A stretch of DNA of 64,000 bases from Cristatella mucedo. Taxonomy: Eukaryota > Bryozoa > Phylactolaemata > Cristatellidae. Numbering within the stretch: position 1 is the stretch's first letter; each line of letters starts with the position of its first letter. This document shows, in pieces, positions 1 to 11,216 of this stretch. Location of the stretch: NCBI GenBank assembly GCA_009760855.2, contig WPIO01000005.1, forward strand, positions 7,273,001-7,337,000, written 5' to 3'. The notes beneath the pieces were generated by a model. That model was not told the origin of the DNA. It saw nothing but the letters and a program-made list of their open reading frames with translations, and did no database searches. Position numbers and translations under genes: made by a program.

Positions 1-148
1 TTTTAATAGCCACTGGTGCACTGAGATACCACAGATGATGCTTTACAAGGATGCTTTCAATCAACACCTTATCAGCAATATTCCAATGACAACCCGGCTG
101 CATGAGTCGGCCGATGACTCGGTTCTTGTTAACAGAAACGAAGCAGCA

Positions 149-497
149 TAATAATATATAATTCATTTATATAGCGCCCTAAGAGAACTTAATCTGGAGA
201 ACTTAAAAGGCGAGCCGCGATGGCACACTAGGTAAGGCGGTTGCTTTCACGACCTCGGTCCCGAGGTCGTGGGTTCGTGTCCTGCGGCGGGCGATCCTTT
301 ATCGCCACTGCAAGCGGTGGCGATAGCCGTAAAGGCTCTTCCGTCGCTATAAAAAAGAGGCTGTTTAATCAGCTAGGATTTTTTTTAATCTCTATTCAGG
401 CGCTTCACATATGCCTCGGGGCTCGAGCCCACGACCTCGGTCAAACCATGGTCGGGGCGAGCACCTTAAACTCTAGACCAAACCAGCTCGGCGATAA
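149..497 (-). mobile_element. SINE B copy, interrupted by a SINE A insertion
   Basis: Antisense SINE B in two parts, 149-195 (tail, GCGCC stem) and 385-497 (body and tRNA-like head with a box-B-like GGCTCGAGCCC read on the minus strand). The missing middle is exactly filled by SINE A at 196-384. Confidence 0.85.
196..384 (+). mobile_element. SINE A copy inserted in SINE B
   Basis: tRNA-derived head with box-A-like TGGCACACTAGGTAAGG and box-B-like GGTTCGTGTCC, then a body with an inverted pair around TATCGCCAC...GTGGCGATA, the 3' block AGGCTCTTC...GAGGCTGTTTAATCAGCT and a T-rich end. It is flanked by a 7-bp direct repeat TTAATCT (189-195 and 385-391), consistent with a target-site duplication. 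Confidence 0.85.
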
Positions 498-590
498 TAA
501 TATTAATACACTTGATAAAGCACCCACAGAGAACTCAATCTCTCTCTAGGCACTTTACATTTGCTGCAAAGTGAACACGATCGAATGGGT
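494..590 (-). mobile_element. LINE family 1, 3' tail fragment
   Basis: Antisense copy of the conserved 3' end: (ATT)n-like start, then the TAAAGCGCC-type stem with loop (here with several changes) and AAATGTAAAG. No coding part remains. Confidence 0.8.
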
Positions 591-596
591 TATCTG

Positions 597-1136
597 CTTA
601 CACAAAGAGTGCAAAGGTAGGCGAGATCACACAGTGAGCTGGGGGAAGCCGAATAGTCATTGCTTAAGCTATTGCTGCCAAATATAACCTACCTAGCAAT
701 GGTTGTTCGGGCCAAACCAGCACAGTGTATAAGCAGGTGAGTACCTTGTCAAATATGCTCAGGCACAGTTAAGGCACTGTGCATTTGGTGCAAGGAGTTT
801 GGCAGTAAGCAGAATGATAATTCAAGGGGAGAAAAAGAGAAATATTTAATGATATAAAGGCATTGTTGGTTTGGCGGCAGCAGAACAACTGCAAAACCAG
901 ACTAAGAGCGGCTGTCGGTGTGCAAGCAAACCACTCACACAAATAAGAATTTTGATTATGGAATTCAGGCGATGCCCACCCTCAGTAAAGCTTCTAAATG
1001 TAGTGAGCTGTTGGGGATCGAACAAGATCACTGGCAGGCTTGCCGCAGCAAGGGTGATCATCAAGTAACTATAGAGGCTACCGATTGCCCCAACCAAGTG
1101 CAAACGGCCTGCTAAAAAGCAGAGAGTGACCAAGCT
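597..1136. other. no recognised feature
   Basis: Unclassified sequence. Short ORFs on both strands near 846-1133 overlap each other and have no splice or family support. Confidence 0.4.
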
Positions 1137-1396
1137 ATTCAGGACAGCATTTAGTGGGTCCCTGCGATTCGTCCTTTATGTGCTTATGCCTGCTGACACT
1201 GTTGCATGCTGCCACTAACCACACTTGCATGCTGACCCTGTGCATGTCACCCCTAACCATACTATTTGTGTTGTTTATCAAACATGATATTTCCACTCGC
1301 CATTCGATCGTGTTTTCTTTGCAGCAAATGTAAAGTGCCTAGAAAGAGATTGAGTTATCTGAGGGAGCCTTATCAAGTGTGTTATTATTATTATTA
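1137..1396 (+). mobile_element. LINE family 1, 3'-truncated fragment with UTR and tail
   Basis: Begins in the last codons of the LINE protein (FRTAFSG-like), then the 3' UTR with repeated TGCATGCTG(A/C)C words, AAATGTAAAG, the terminal stem and (TTA)n near 1380-1396. Confidence 0.85.
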
Positions 1397-1651
1397 TAAG
1401 TTCTATTGACCCCTCTCTGTGCAGAGAGCAGGCCAGCGACAGCACTGGCCAAATTAAACCTGACCAAAGAGTAAATAAACCAGTCCACTGTTGCAGCTGC
1501 TGGCTATCTGCATTAGTCGAGTTTTGTTCGGCATGTGAGACACAATCACACAGATGAAGCTGTGAAGCTGCTGCAAGCTGCTTGAGTATACACCCAAAGA
1601 CAACCCGAGCAAGGCCTGCTCCACTGCACCTACTATGAGGGGCCACAGCAA

Positions 1652-1871
1652 TACCTACTTTCCACATGTTAGAGAGGCAGCCATTGTGCCCCTATGGTGC
1701 CACAGCAGCTAGTGGCAGCATCCCTTTCAGTGAACAGGCGATTGGACTGATTCGCAATCGCTACCTACTTTCCACATGTTAGAGAGGCAGCCATTGTGCC
1801 CCTATGGTGCCACAGCAGCTAGTGGCAGCATCCCTTTCAGTGAACAGGCGATTGGACTGATTCGCAATCGC
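1652..1871. repeat. exact 110-bp tandem duplication
   Basis: Positions 1652-1761 and 1762-1871 are identical by eye along the full 110 bp, differing only after the second copy ends. There is no coding content. The lack of divergence indicates a recent event or an assembly artefact. Confidence 0.95.
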
Positions 1872-2634
1872 TAACTACTTTGCCGATCAATCTCTATCAA
1901 GCTTGACAGGGCCATGTTTGCAGCCCGGCAACAAATTTAGGTCAACAATACCAGCTGCTGCATCAGCAGAAGAGAGAAAGAACAGCTGTGATCAGCTGTC
2001 ATTTCCCAGCCAATTATGAGGCTTAGGCTTAAGCAGGTCGTCTTAAACCAATTTGCCACTTCATACATGCGAAACTACTCTAGATCTGCTAGATTCAAAA
2101 CTGAATAAAAGAAAGATTAAGTCGCCTTAGTGAAGCCTAAGTGGCAACTGCTGGCAGTATAAATAAAGCTACCAATTAACCTGGCCATTAGGCCTACCAC
2201 CACCCACACCGCCAGAATGCCAGCACCAGCCGGCCAAGCATCAGTTTGTATGGCTTATAGCAAAGCCACTCAGACAAAGATACTTCAGGGGCACACAATG
2301 GTCGGCTGAGGGTGCATTCCCACACAATAACCGTCCACCAGAGTCCTCAGCATTGCACGGCTCATTGGCAACAGCAGACCCTCAAGGGGGTTTACACAGA
2401 AGAAATAATCTTGGCCAGAGTGTCAAGGCTAATGAATGGCCAGACGATCAAGCAAAAGATGTGGCAACATCGATGGCTGGCTTGTTGTGGTACGACTGTC
2501 GATTCACAAGTCCTACGAGTTGTTAGGCCGATACAAGCTGCGAGTACGAATCAGTATCAATACCGAAATGCAAACCCACAATCCATCTGTTCAGGTTCAG
2601 AGTCCTGCAGCCGGCAATCTTTTATTTCAGACAT
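1872..2634. other. no recognised gene
   Basis: Unclassified. One 119-codon plus-strand frame (2312-2671) exists but runs into the SINE A 3' block and has no family resemblance. Confidence 0.4.
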
Positions 2635-2705
2635 GTCACCGGGAGCAATAGCTGCTAAGGCTCTTCTGTGACTATATAAAATGAGACTGTTGAATCAGCT
2701 GACCT
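2635..2705 (+). mobile_element. SINE A, 3' part
   Basis: Matches the family 3' block: GCTAAGGCTCTTCTGTGAC, TATATAAA, then GAG-CTGTT-AATCAGCT. The tRNA head is not visible. Confidence 0.7.
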
Positions 2706-3390
2706 CTATTTTTACTTTATGCCTACTACCTCACATCGGCTAACCAGCTACTGGACCTGGCACAACCACAATGGTGGCTAAAAGGCAGCCAAACAGAAGC
2801 CGATGCTCATTTCTATACCAATTGTGCAAGAGAGACTTGGTATTATGGCCGTGAACGATGCTGCAATGTGCACGATAAAATCATTCTGGACCCAAAGATC
2901 ATCAATCGATTACGAAGAAACGACTGCTGGTGGCTTGAAAGTGCGCTGCAATCGCAACAGGTTCCCACAAGCGCCTCGATGGCTCTGAGCTGCCCCACGA
3001 TGGCGGTGAGCAAGGCTTCAGGACACCACCACCATCGTTGCAACACCACGGTCAACGACAGGCAAAAAAGATGAGCCCAAACACAACCATCCTAATCAGG
3101 CTGCCGAAAAGAAGCTCACCTCTAGCGCGAGCCGAAGACAGGCTGGACTTGCGAGGCTGCATGAAACCAACAGTGGTGACAGCAGCGGAAGTCGGGCCGG
3201 CGTCGGCAGCAGAGTGGTGCTCAGCATCGCTGACAGCCTCTGCTGCACCGTCGAACGGCAGCCGCCAGGACTGACAAAACGACGCATAGCTGCTGCCCAG
3301 GCGGTACCTGCATGCGGCGGCCGGCGCCACATTCCTTTGGTACTAGAAAACCGAAGGCAAGTTCCTTTCAATTGCTTGACAAAATCCAAA
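2706..3390. other. no recognised gene
   Basis: Slightly GC-rich stretch with overlapping ORFs on both strands (3038-3330), none with a known domain or splice pattern. Confidence 0.4.
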
Positions 3391-3404
3391 ATGAGAGAGA
3401 GAGA

Positions 3405-3475
<71 letters not shown>

Positions 3476-3496
3476 AGAGAGAGAGAGAGAGAGAAC
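3391..3496. repeat. (GA)n microsatellite
   Basis: About 100 bp of nearly pure GA followed by GACA/GATA variants to about 3540. The Arg-Glu and Ser-Leu ORFs over it are artefacts of the repeat. Confidence 0.97.
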
Positions 3497-3799
3497 AAAG
3501 ACAGACAGACATACGGACACAGAGACAGATACAGAGACAGGGCTGGACTCTCTGCATGTTGCTGTCCACGAGCAGCCAATATAACTTGGAATGGAAACTC
3601 TCACCAGGGCCCGGTGGAGCTCGAGCACTCGACAAATGAGGACATGAAGAAGCACACTCCCCTTCTTTGCAAGCACTAGGCTCTTCATTTGTGTTATTTA
3701 GCGCTGCATTATTGTGGCCAGCAGTTCGGGTATATCATTTTTCAACTTTCTTCGAACTAGCAGCTGACCAAGCCATTTAGCAAGCAGGCAAGCAGGATG

Positions 3800-4085
3800 A
3801 GACAGCTGGCAACAGAAGCTTTGCTCTCTAGGTCCTGGGCTGTGAAAATCACTTCCTCAATTCCTGAGCAACGACACCACTCTCATGCTGCCAACTCGGG
3901 CGCATCCTTGTCAGCCGTCCTGCGCTGCTACTTCAACCCCAGTCACTTTCTTGACTGCGCTCCAAACTTACTTATGCTCCTTGCTTTCTCCTTGCTACGT
4001 GAGATGCACGTCTGCCTACTGCATGGGCACTGAATGCTGCCTCTGAATGCGCTATAGAGAGCTCTCTCCCTATCCAGTGTTAGCA
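3800..4085 (+). mobile_element. LINE family 2, C-terminal fragment
   Basis: The translation includes the FSLLREM word and an ASLSAVLRCYFNPSHFLDCA segment that match the family 2 copies at 18140 and 53555. It ends near the GCGCTATA tail. Frame breaks relative to those copies mark it as decayed. Confidence 0.75.
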
Positions 4086-4451
4086 CCCATTTGGCTATAC
4101 GTATATTATACGAAAAAAGGCTGGAGGAAAGTGCCACAGCACATATAAGTTTGCTACTATCGTCAGTAGTGCAAGTACCTACAAGCACACAAACATTCCA
4201 GCCATGAACACTGGAGATTTGTTGTGCACAAGTAGAACAAGGTCTTGTTGAGGGCAAAGGTACACATATATATGCTAGTAATACAAGGGCACAGTATCCG
4301 GCTAAGGTTTACTGACTCACGTGCACACTGCAAGATGCAACAGCAGCTTGAGTCAAAGCCCTTGCAGGTGCTTCTATGGCTAAGCTTGAAAAGCTATTCA
4401 ATTAAACCCATTAAATAATGCATTTAGTTGATTTCATAGTTTGCTAGCAAC

Positions 4452-4625
4452 TACATAAGCTGATTTAACTGCCTCATTTATATAGCAGGCAGCAGAAGAG
4501 CCTTTATGATTATCACCAGCCCCCAGCCCTGCTTGCAGTAGTCATAAAGAATCGCTCACTGCAGGACTCGAATTCACGACCCTGGTCGTGAAGAGAAAGC
4601 ACCTTATCACTGGGCTAGGACCCAG
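4452..4625 (-). mobile_element. SINE A, antisense copy
   Basis: Read on the minus strand: tRNA-like head with a GA(A)TTCGAGTCC box B, the (CTGCAAGC) inverted-pair region, AGGCTCTTCTG and GAGGCAGTTAAATCAGC. Diverged from the 196-384 copy. Confidence 0.8.
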
Positions 4626-4699
4626 GGGCAATGCCAGTAGTAGTAGGAAGAACTGCCAGCAGTGAGCATCATAAGTTTAGTCAGGATGCCACAAAACCC

Positions 4700-5110
4700 A
4701 AACCCTGTTAAGGCAGCACCCTTATCCAAGCAGGCCTGAATGTTTGCAATGGTGAGTAGCAGCAAGTAGGCAGACCACAGAAATTCGCTTCGACCGATAA
4801 TATGGCTGTGCTAAAGGATGCTCTAATCCTCAACAGTGAGGTCAACTGGCATTCAAGTTTAGGCTGCAAACAACAAAAACAGTGCATGTTCCTAAATAGT
4901 CATTTTTTACAAAATCTTTTGCTGTTCTGTTATTCATGGCTCTTTTACAAGTGGTGATCTGCCCGAGAAGCTGAGGAACTACTGAGGAGCTGAGGTGATC
5001 ATCTAGTGAAAGGTCAATGTGGAGCAGGACACCCAGATTCCATACAGATGACACAGGAGACATTTGGTCTAAAATTTTGACAGAACAGTTTAGCTGGTAT
5101 GCCACTACTC
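4700..5110 (-). mobile_element. LINE family 1, decayed antisense copy in pieces
   Basis: 4930-5105 encodes, on the minus strand, KILDQMSPVSSVWNLGVLL then DLSLDDHLSSS, matching the NLGV-x-DLSLDDHISS segment of the 5985 copy. 4707-4770 matches the next segment (IQACLD-like). Unrelated sequence separates the two. Confidence 0.8.
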
Positions 5111-5984
5111 GGTTCCATGTCTTTGATAGGAATGACAGTAAGGAGACTAGGTGGAAGTTGCTGAGGTTTCCTTGGTCAAATACAAACTTTTTAATGAAGG
5201 GTTAAACAGCAATCTCTTTGAAGGATTAAGGGAGCAGGGCTGAGGGTAAGCACATTTACTACACTATCGGCATTAACTTAACTACATGCGTTACATGTAA
5301 AGACAATAGAGAAAACTGACATTTGCCAGTCAGCAGGAAGAGACACAGGCTTCACTTTTTTTTTAATGATCGAGCCATTAAAAAGTTTGTGGGCCAGTGC
5401 CTCTAGTTTTTATTCACACTGCCAAACTACTTATAAAAGCTAGTCCCAAGAGCAGTCAGACAAAGTAGAAATAGCAATTACAGTGAACTCGCACACTTAA
5501 GATTCTTAGCTAAAGCGCTGATTCTGAAACAAGTTTGACAAGTCCAAGTAGCTGCACTGTACGACCGAACACCGGCTTTGAACCATGTCCTTGTTGAAAC
5601 AAAAGGAGATCTCCAATGCAAACCACTAATTTTTCAACAATCTGTCTGTCCGTTGCCTTAGCTCAATAGCAGTGCATTTCACATTACACATACTCCTTCG
5701 GGTAAACAGGAGGCACCGAGTATCTAATACAGCCTAGCTGAAAGTTTTGTGGAAAGCATCACCTGCAAAAACTGACACAATTCATCGCATGCCTCTGGTT
5801 TGCAATGTCCTGAAGTCCCGGTATTCCATTGCATGCTGCTAAGTGGGTGAAATATTCACAAAAGCAAGATGTCTGCCGGCAGCCGTCTGACAGATGACAA
5901 AGATTGAAATACAGCCTTTCCAATGACGCAAGTGCACGATCAAAGGGCCGACTTGCACACGAGCGAGTATCAAGATTCTGTTTT
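5111..5984. other. no recognised feature
   Basis: AT-leaning unclassified sequence before the best LINE family 1 copy. No exon-like frames seen. Confidence 0.4.
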
Positions 5985-7031
5985 CAGCCACTGCCCACGG
6001 CAAGCTCTAAACTCACTTACTGCATGCATTGATGACATCCGCACATGGATGGCAGCAAATTTTTTAAAACTAAACGATGACAAAACTAACCCACTAGTCA
6101 TGTGCAAACCCAGTGTGATTCAGAAATTGGAAAGGCTGACGCTCAAAATTGGGTCTGCCAGCACGTCTCCTGTCGAATCAGCTCGAAATCTAGGTGTCAT
6201 ATTCCAAAGCGACCTCTCGTTAGACGACCATATCAGCTCCACAGTCGAATCTGCCTATTTTCAGCTTCATAACATTGCTAAAATTCGGGCTTGTTTAGAT
6301 AAGGATACTACGTCTAAGTTAGTCCATGCATTCGTGACATCTCGTCTCGACTTCTGCAACTCACTGCTTACTGGCCTACCAGCATGTGCGATCAGGCGAT
6401 TGCAGCTGGTGCAAAACTCTGCAGCCAGGCTTGTCTGTCGTGAGTGTCGCAGTTGCCACATTACTCCACTTCTCGCCGACCTGCACTGGCTACCAGTCAA
6501 GTAACGGATTGACTTCAAGGTTTTGTCGCTCACTTTTAGGTCCCTTCATTCTATGGCTCCAGCCTATCTCTCCGACATACTCCCCCATCAGGCCAAGCAT
6601 CGTACCACCTGCTTTTCGGAATCCAACAGTCTAGAAATACCTCGTACAAACCTTAAATCCTTCGGAGACCGTGCATTTAGTTCGTATGCTCCCAAAGCCT
6701 GGAACTCCCTCCCGACCTGCGTCAGAACATCCCCTGACCTGACCACATTTAAAAGGAACCTAAAAACACACCTATTTAGGACAGCATTTAGTGGGTCCCC
6801 GTGATTCGTCCTTGATGTGCTTATGCGTGCTGACACTGTGCATGCTGCCACTAACCACATTTGCATGCTGACCCTGTGCATGTCACCCCTAACCATGTTA
6901 TTCATTTTGTTTGTTTTTCAAGCATGATTTTACTTACCATTCAATTGCATTTCCCTTTGCAGCAAATGTAAAGCGCCTAGAAAGAGATTAAGTTCTCTGA
7001 GGGCGCTTTATCAAGTTCATTATTATTATTA
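5985..7031 (+). mobile_element. LINE family 1 (L2/CR1-like), longest good copy
   Basis: 5'-truncated non-LTR retrotransposon. It starts after the YADD catalytic motif and covers the RT thumb and C-terminal region: LNSLTACIDDIRTWMAANFL, NLGVIFQSDLSLDDHISS, FVTSRLDFCNSLLTGLP, LQLVQNSAARLV, ITPLLADLHWLPVK, then after a stop RIDFKVLSLTFRSLHSMAPA, SFGDRAFSSYAPKAWNSLP and FKRNLKTHLFRTAF. This order is typical of L2/CR1-clade elements. The stop at 6502-6504 (TAA for the CAA seen in other copies) breaks the frame. The 3' UTR is followed by AAATGTAAAG, a stem-loop and (ATT)n. Confidence 0.92.
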
Positions 7032-7243
7032 TTTTTATTAAGCCAAGACACGGGTGCACCAATGCTGGCAGTACCAGTTCTAATTTCTGGAAGCTATTTG
7101 ATGTATGGTAGGAACACTGCAGCGAGTATAACGAGAATTACGAGGCAATGATCAAAACCTCGATAAGAATTTTGTTTAGCTTCAGACTGACAGAACTTAC
7201 ACAGCTGGTGAGTGCTAGTTCTACCTGCCCATAGCCACCTAGG

Positions 7244-7368
7244 TTTGGCCCAGAGATAAGGTGCGTGCCTTTTGTGTCCATGGTTATGGGCTCTAGTCTT
7301 GTGGTGTACACTTTGTGCCCGGATTAAGATCAAGCTCACTTAGGGTGCTGTACAAATGAACTAAAATT
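7244..7368 (+). mobile_element. SINE B, diverged copy
   Basis: TTTGGCCCAGAGATAAGGTG head, a GGGCTCTAGTC box-B-like site and an AGGGTGCTGTACAAATGAA tail follow the SINE B order with many substitutions. Confidence 0.6.
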
Positions 7369-9660
7369 ATATAGCAGTTGTGGATGCTCATTTACTGAAA
7401 ATATAAGGGTGAATCAGCCTCTTGCCCGTGATATTATCTTCTGCTTTTTTCAGCTTCTTGCATTTGGGGCCACCTTAGTATACTCCTTCAGCGATTAGCT
7501 ACCCACAAGAATGATAGCAATTAAATATGGTATTATCTAAATTTTTATATATACTTATAGATTTGATAGTCAGTTCAACAGGATACCCCTACCACACAAG
7601 GATAAGATATGGCTGAGTCTTGGCCGAGAAATTTCAAGCTGAGCAGGCAGTGCAGCAGTTCGCACGGAACGAGGCAACACTACGAACCGATAGCGATACC
7701 GGTATGCCTGCTACCCAGTCAGTCAGCGGCAGCAGCCAGGCACAATGCTACAGGAGCCGGTGGGCAGTAGAAGACGTTACGCCATCAGTTCAATGCTGCA
7801 ACTGTCAGCTTTGCAGTTAAAGATCGCCAATGTAAAGCTCTGTTGGGGTCTCATCGGTTGTGACTTGCAGAAGACTTTGCCTACACGTCTGCGCAGCAGG
7901 TATTCCAGTGAAAGCAGTTGAGCTAGTGACGGGTTGAAAATATGACTACCCCTTCTGGCAGCATCTGGGTACCCTCGAGTGAGTCAAATGTAAATTTCAA
8001 GCAGTCAGAGCATTAGCGTGTCTGCTGCGGAGACTACTGACCTACGACACTACATTACGTTAGACTAGTTCGAGGCTTCTTTGTGCTAGACTAGGTGATG
8101 CATTTTGGCTGGTATAGATTGGAAGCGCAGCCTAAAGGAATATCTCAGTCCACTAGCTGAGATTTATAAGTACCTGAGCAAAGCTTTGTAAGTCAGGTCC
8201 CATTACAGGCCCACAAAAAATAATTTTGGATGCTTCGGCCGAAAAAGCCACGTACAGTAAAAGCAGAGCAGTTTCAAGCATAGATGGGCTATTGGCACAT
8301 CAGTGATTGCAATTACCTCTGCCTCACTGTAATGATGATGCATCATTTGCTCGTTGGTAGTGAGTACACAAAACCGTGGCTGCCATGCTGGTTTTGGAAC
8401 AGAACCGTAGTCGAATAGACAAAGCCTCTGCAATCTGTTGATGGCTGAAACAAGAAAAGCCAAAATTGGTAGCAGCAGCAGTGACAGTGGGAGCAGCAGT
8501 GACTGAGGCAGCAACAGTGCTCGATGGTGTAGCTATCTGAGCAGCTTGCTAGTGAAGATTCGTGCTACTAGATTAAGTTGGCTATTTCTCGATCCTTTTA
8601 TATTTTATCCATGTTTATAAATATCCTAGGTCCCCCCTGAAACACAGCCTGGCTCATGTGCACATGTGAGGTACACAGTTAGAACGATAGGATCCATGCA
8701 GAGTGTGCACACTGCAAGTACTCAAGTACAAGTATGAACCTCGCCCCTTTGCACCAACACAAAGCAAACTGAGAAGGGACACAGGACCCACAGCTGAGTC
8801 TATCAGCAACTAGAAGCCACATCTGAGTAGGTCGATTGCCACTGAGATTGTGCTACTCACGGAAGTCGGTGCATCACACTGTTAAGGGGTATGAGGCGGT
8901 ACACCCAAGACCACTTATTTTTTGCACCGAAGGAGAAGAGCAAAGGAGACTGTCGATCGGGTCGACGGCAGGCAGTGAATATAGCCTATCCTGTTTGTTT
9001 TGCTTGCAACAACCAGACCGAGGTGGGTTCTGGCATGGCTGACATGTATTAGGCTGACATCCCAGATGGGCAAGCAATTAATTTAGGTGGCCAGCTAGCG
9101 GTTGCTACGACCTCAAATGTATGCTATAAATTACGGCTACCACTTGTAGCTACAATAAGGAGTGCTTATCAGTGAAGAATAATATGCTATATGTGACAGG
9201 AAGGAGGCATCAAATACGAATTTCTGTGTGGTTCAACAAAGGCTCTCAATAAACAATCAATTTAGCAACCCACAAATAGCCAAATTATTTTGGAATTACC
9301 ACGGGATAATAACTAAGTAAAACTGCCTACAAAAAGATCCAGTGCCACGAAGCTCTTCATGGAGATAGCCCTGTACTCTTGTCATTCTCACAGTTGCAAA
9401 CAAACCACAAACGGAATCCCAGTGCTGAGGCCACACAGTCTTCTCTTAGAGTCAATGGAGCATTTTTCCCATAGTGGGACAAATTGAAGACACTCTTTAC
9501 GCAATGATGGATTCCTGGCACCAGATGTCTCTAGCAGCCGCCGATGCTGCAGCCGCTGCCCAGGCCGTACTGCCTTTGTCGGTAGTCCTATCGAGTCGCC
9601 ACTTATGCTGAGTTGTTTTATCTCAATAGAGTGTGAACTTCATTTGATCATTTATATATA
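7369..9660. other. no recognised gene
   Basis: Unclassified DNA with short ORFs only (for example 8203-8514 minus, low-complexity Leu-rich start). No repeats shared with the rest of the window were spotted. Confidence 0.4.
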
Positions 9661-10300
9661 CAGTCGTCCCTCGAAACTTTGCACTTCGAGTTTTGCAGCT
9701 TCACTCTGTCACGGTTTTTCAAATATCTTCATTAAATAGTTGATCGAGATGGTGAATATGATACAGCACGTGCTCGGTTGTCAGAGTCAAGTACATACCC
9801 TTGCATCACAATTAAAACTAAAATTACTGTATGTATGGGCTGTTGGTCTATTTATTCGACCACCCCCACAAATCCTTCGACGTCAGGTGAAGCCTCATTG
9901 AGACCAGTAACCTTGCTCTTCTTTGCCGTGCAGTACACCTCTTCATCATCATCAAACAAATTGCACTATTTTCACAAGTTAGTGGTTGCGTGTAAAAATT
10001 GTGTGTGCAATTAAATGTACACTAATAATAATATGATATTTGTAGCATCTAATACGTCTTATTATCTCTTACTTGGTCTAATATAATGGGTAATATGGGT
10101 TTAATGGTGACTAAAAGGGTGTTATTTCGTGTCTAGAGGGCTTTAATAATGTTAAAACCGAATTAAAGGGTCGTGAACAGGTTTTCTATGCTCTAGTTAT
10201 AAAAATATTCGATTTATCAATAAGGAATCGTACTTCGCGGAAATTCACCTATCAAGGCAGAGTCCGGTACCGACTATCCGCGATAAACGAAGGACTACTG
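9661..10300. mobile_element. non-autonomous DNA transposon with TIRs and TA target site
   Basis: The left end CAGTCGTCCCTCG and the right end, read inverted, CAGTAGTCCTTCG form matching terminal inverted repeats (10 of 13 or better). Both ends are flanked by TA. At 640 bp and with no transposase frame it fits a MITE-like relative of the Tc1/mariner/pogo superfamily, which uses TA sites; the CAGT(A/C)GTCC start resembles pogo/Tigger ends. Confidence 0.75.
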
Positions 10301-10344
10301 TATATATCTGTATTCTTAGTTATACATGGATCAACATAATGGGA

Positions 10345-10440
10345 AATGTCCTACGGGGGGGGGGATGTCAGGGGGAAATGTCCTAGGGTCCACCAGGGGA
10401 AATGTCGGGGGGGGGGACGTCCAGGGGACAATGTCCTACG
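10345..10440 (+). repeat. G-run minisatellite, possible quadruplex
   Basis: Several imperfect copies of GGGGAAATGTCC separated by runs of up to ten G. At least four G-runs lie within about 90 bp on the plus strand, enough for G-quadruplex potential. Confidence 0.7.
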
Positions 10441-11216
10441 ATCTAGGCATACCCACATATCCACGGGCATGTAGCTGTGTTATACAATGTAAAAGTATGC
10501 ATATCCTTAGACTGATGCACATACGGAAGCCACGAGGGGAGTATTTATCGTTGTGCTAACATGCCTACCCTGGAATTCCGAACAAATGCAATGAAGATCT
10601 CAAACAGTATTGACCCGAAAAAGTATATGGCATGGTTCCTTAAGACCGTGCTTAGTATTTAATTAAGGTAGCACACATCGGGCCAGCATTAGCAGCAGGG
10701 TGAACCGAACTGATGCCGGTCAGCGACGAAATCAAGGATAGCGGGCAGGTCAGCAGTCTGAATCGATAAGGTCAGAAAGAAGGAAGCAGGGTGCATGAAC
10801 TGATGGTAGAGTCTCTACAGCTCATCGCATCAAGATACTTGTTGGAAAATTCATGAAGATTACACAGTGTTATAATCACGCTGGATAAATCTGGTTGGAC
10901 ATATTAAGCCAGCATTATTCCCAGGAATGCATGACTGGAGGATAAACAGACAGATAATAATCAATCGACACGGACGCTATTGCAGCACAAATGCATGATC
11001 ACACATGCAACATAAAAAGATACACAGGTTTACTCTTACAGAAGTTCATATGTCTATCCCCCATACAAGCACTAGGAATGAGTATTTGCTATGCTGTAGA
11101 GATTTCCTTTGGGCAATGACTTCTCGAGCAGCTGCTATTGCTTAGCTGCAATCAGCATGCAGCTCATAGAACAAAGGTAAAGTGAGAAGCTAGCTCCGGC
11201 ACCTAGAGCACTAATA
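10441..11216. other. no recognised feature
   Basis: Unclassified sequence between the G-run repeat and the next LINE copy. No exon-like frames. Confidence 0.4.

Noticed and set aside
241-549. 102-codon plus-strand ORF
   Set aside because: It lies entirely over SINE A and SINE B sequence; the frame is accidental.
3096-3688. ORFs with Arg-Glu or Ser-Leu repeats
   Set aside because: Generated by the (GA)n microsatellite; the same applies at 16911-17366 and 33694-34050.
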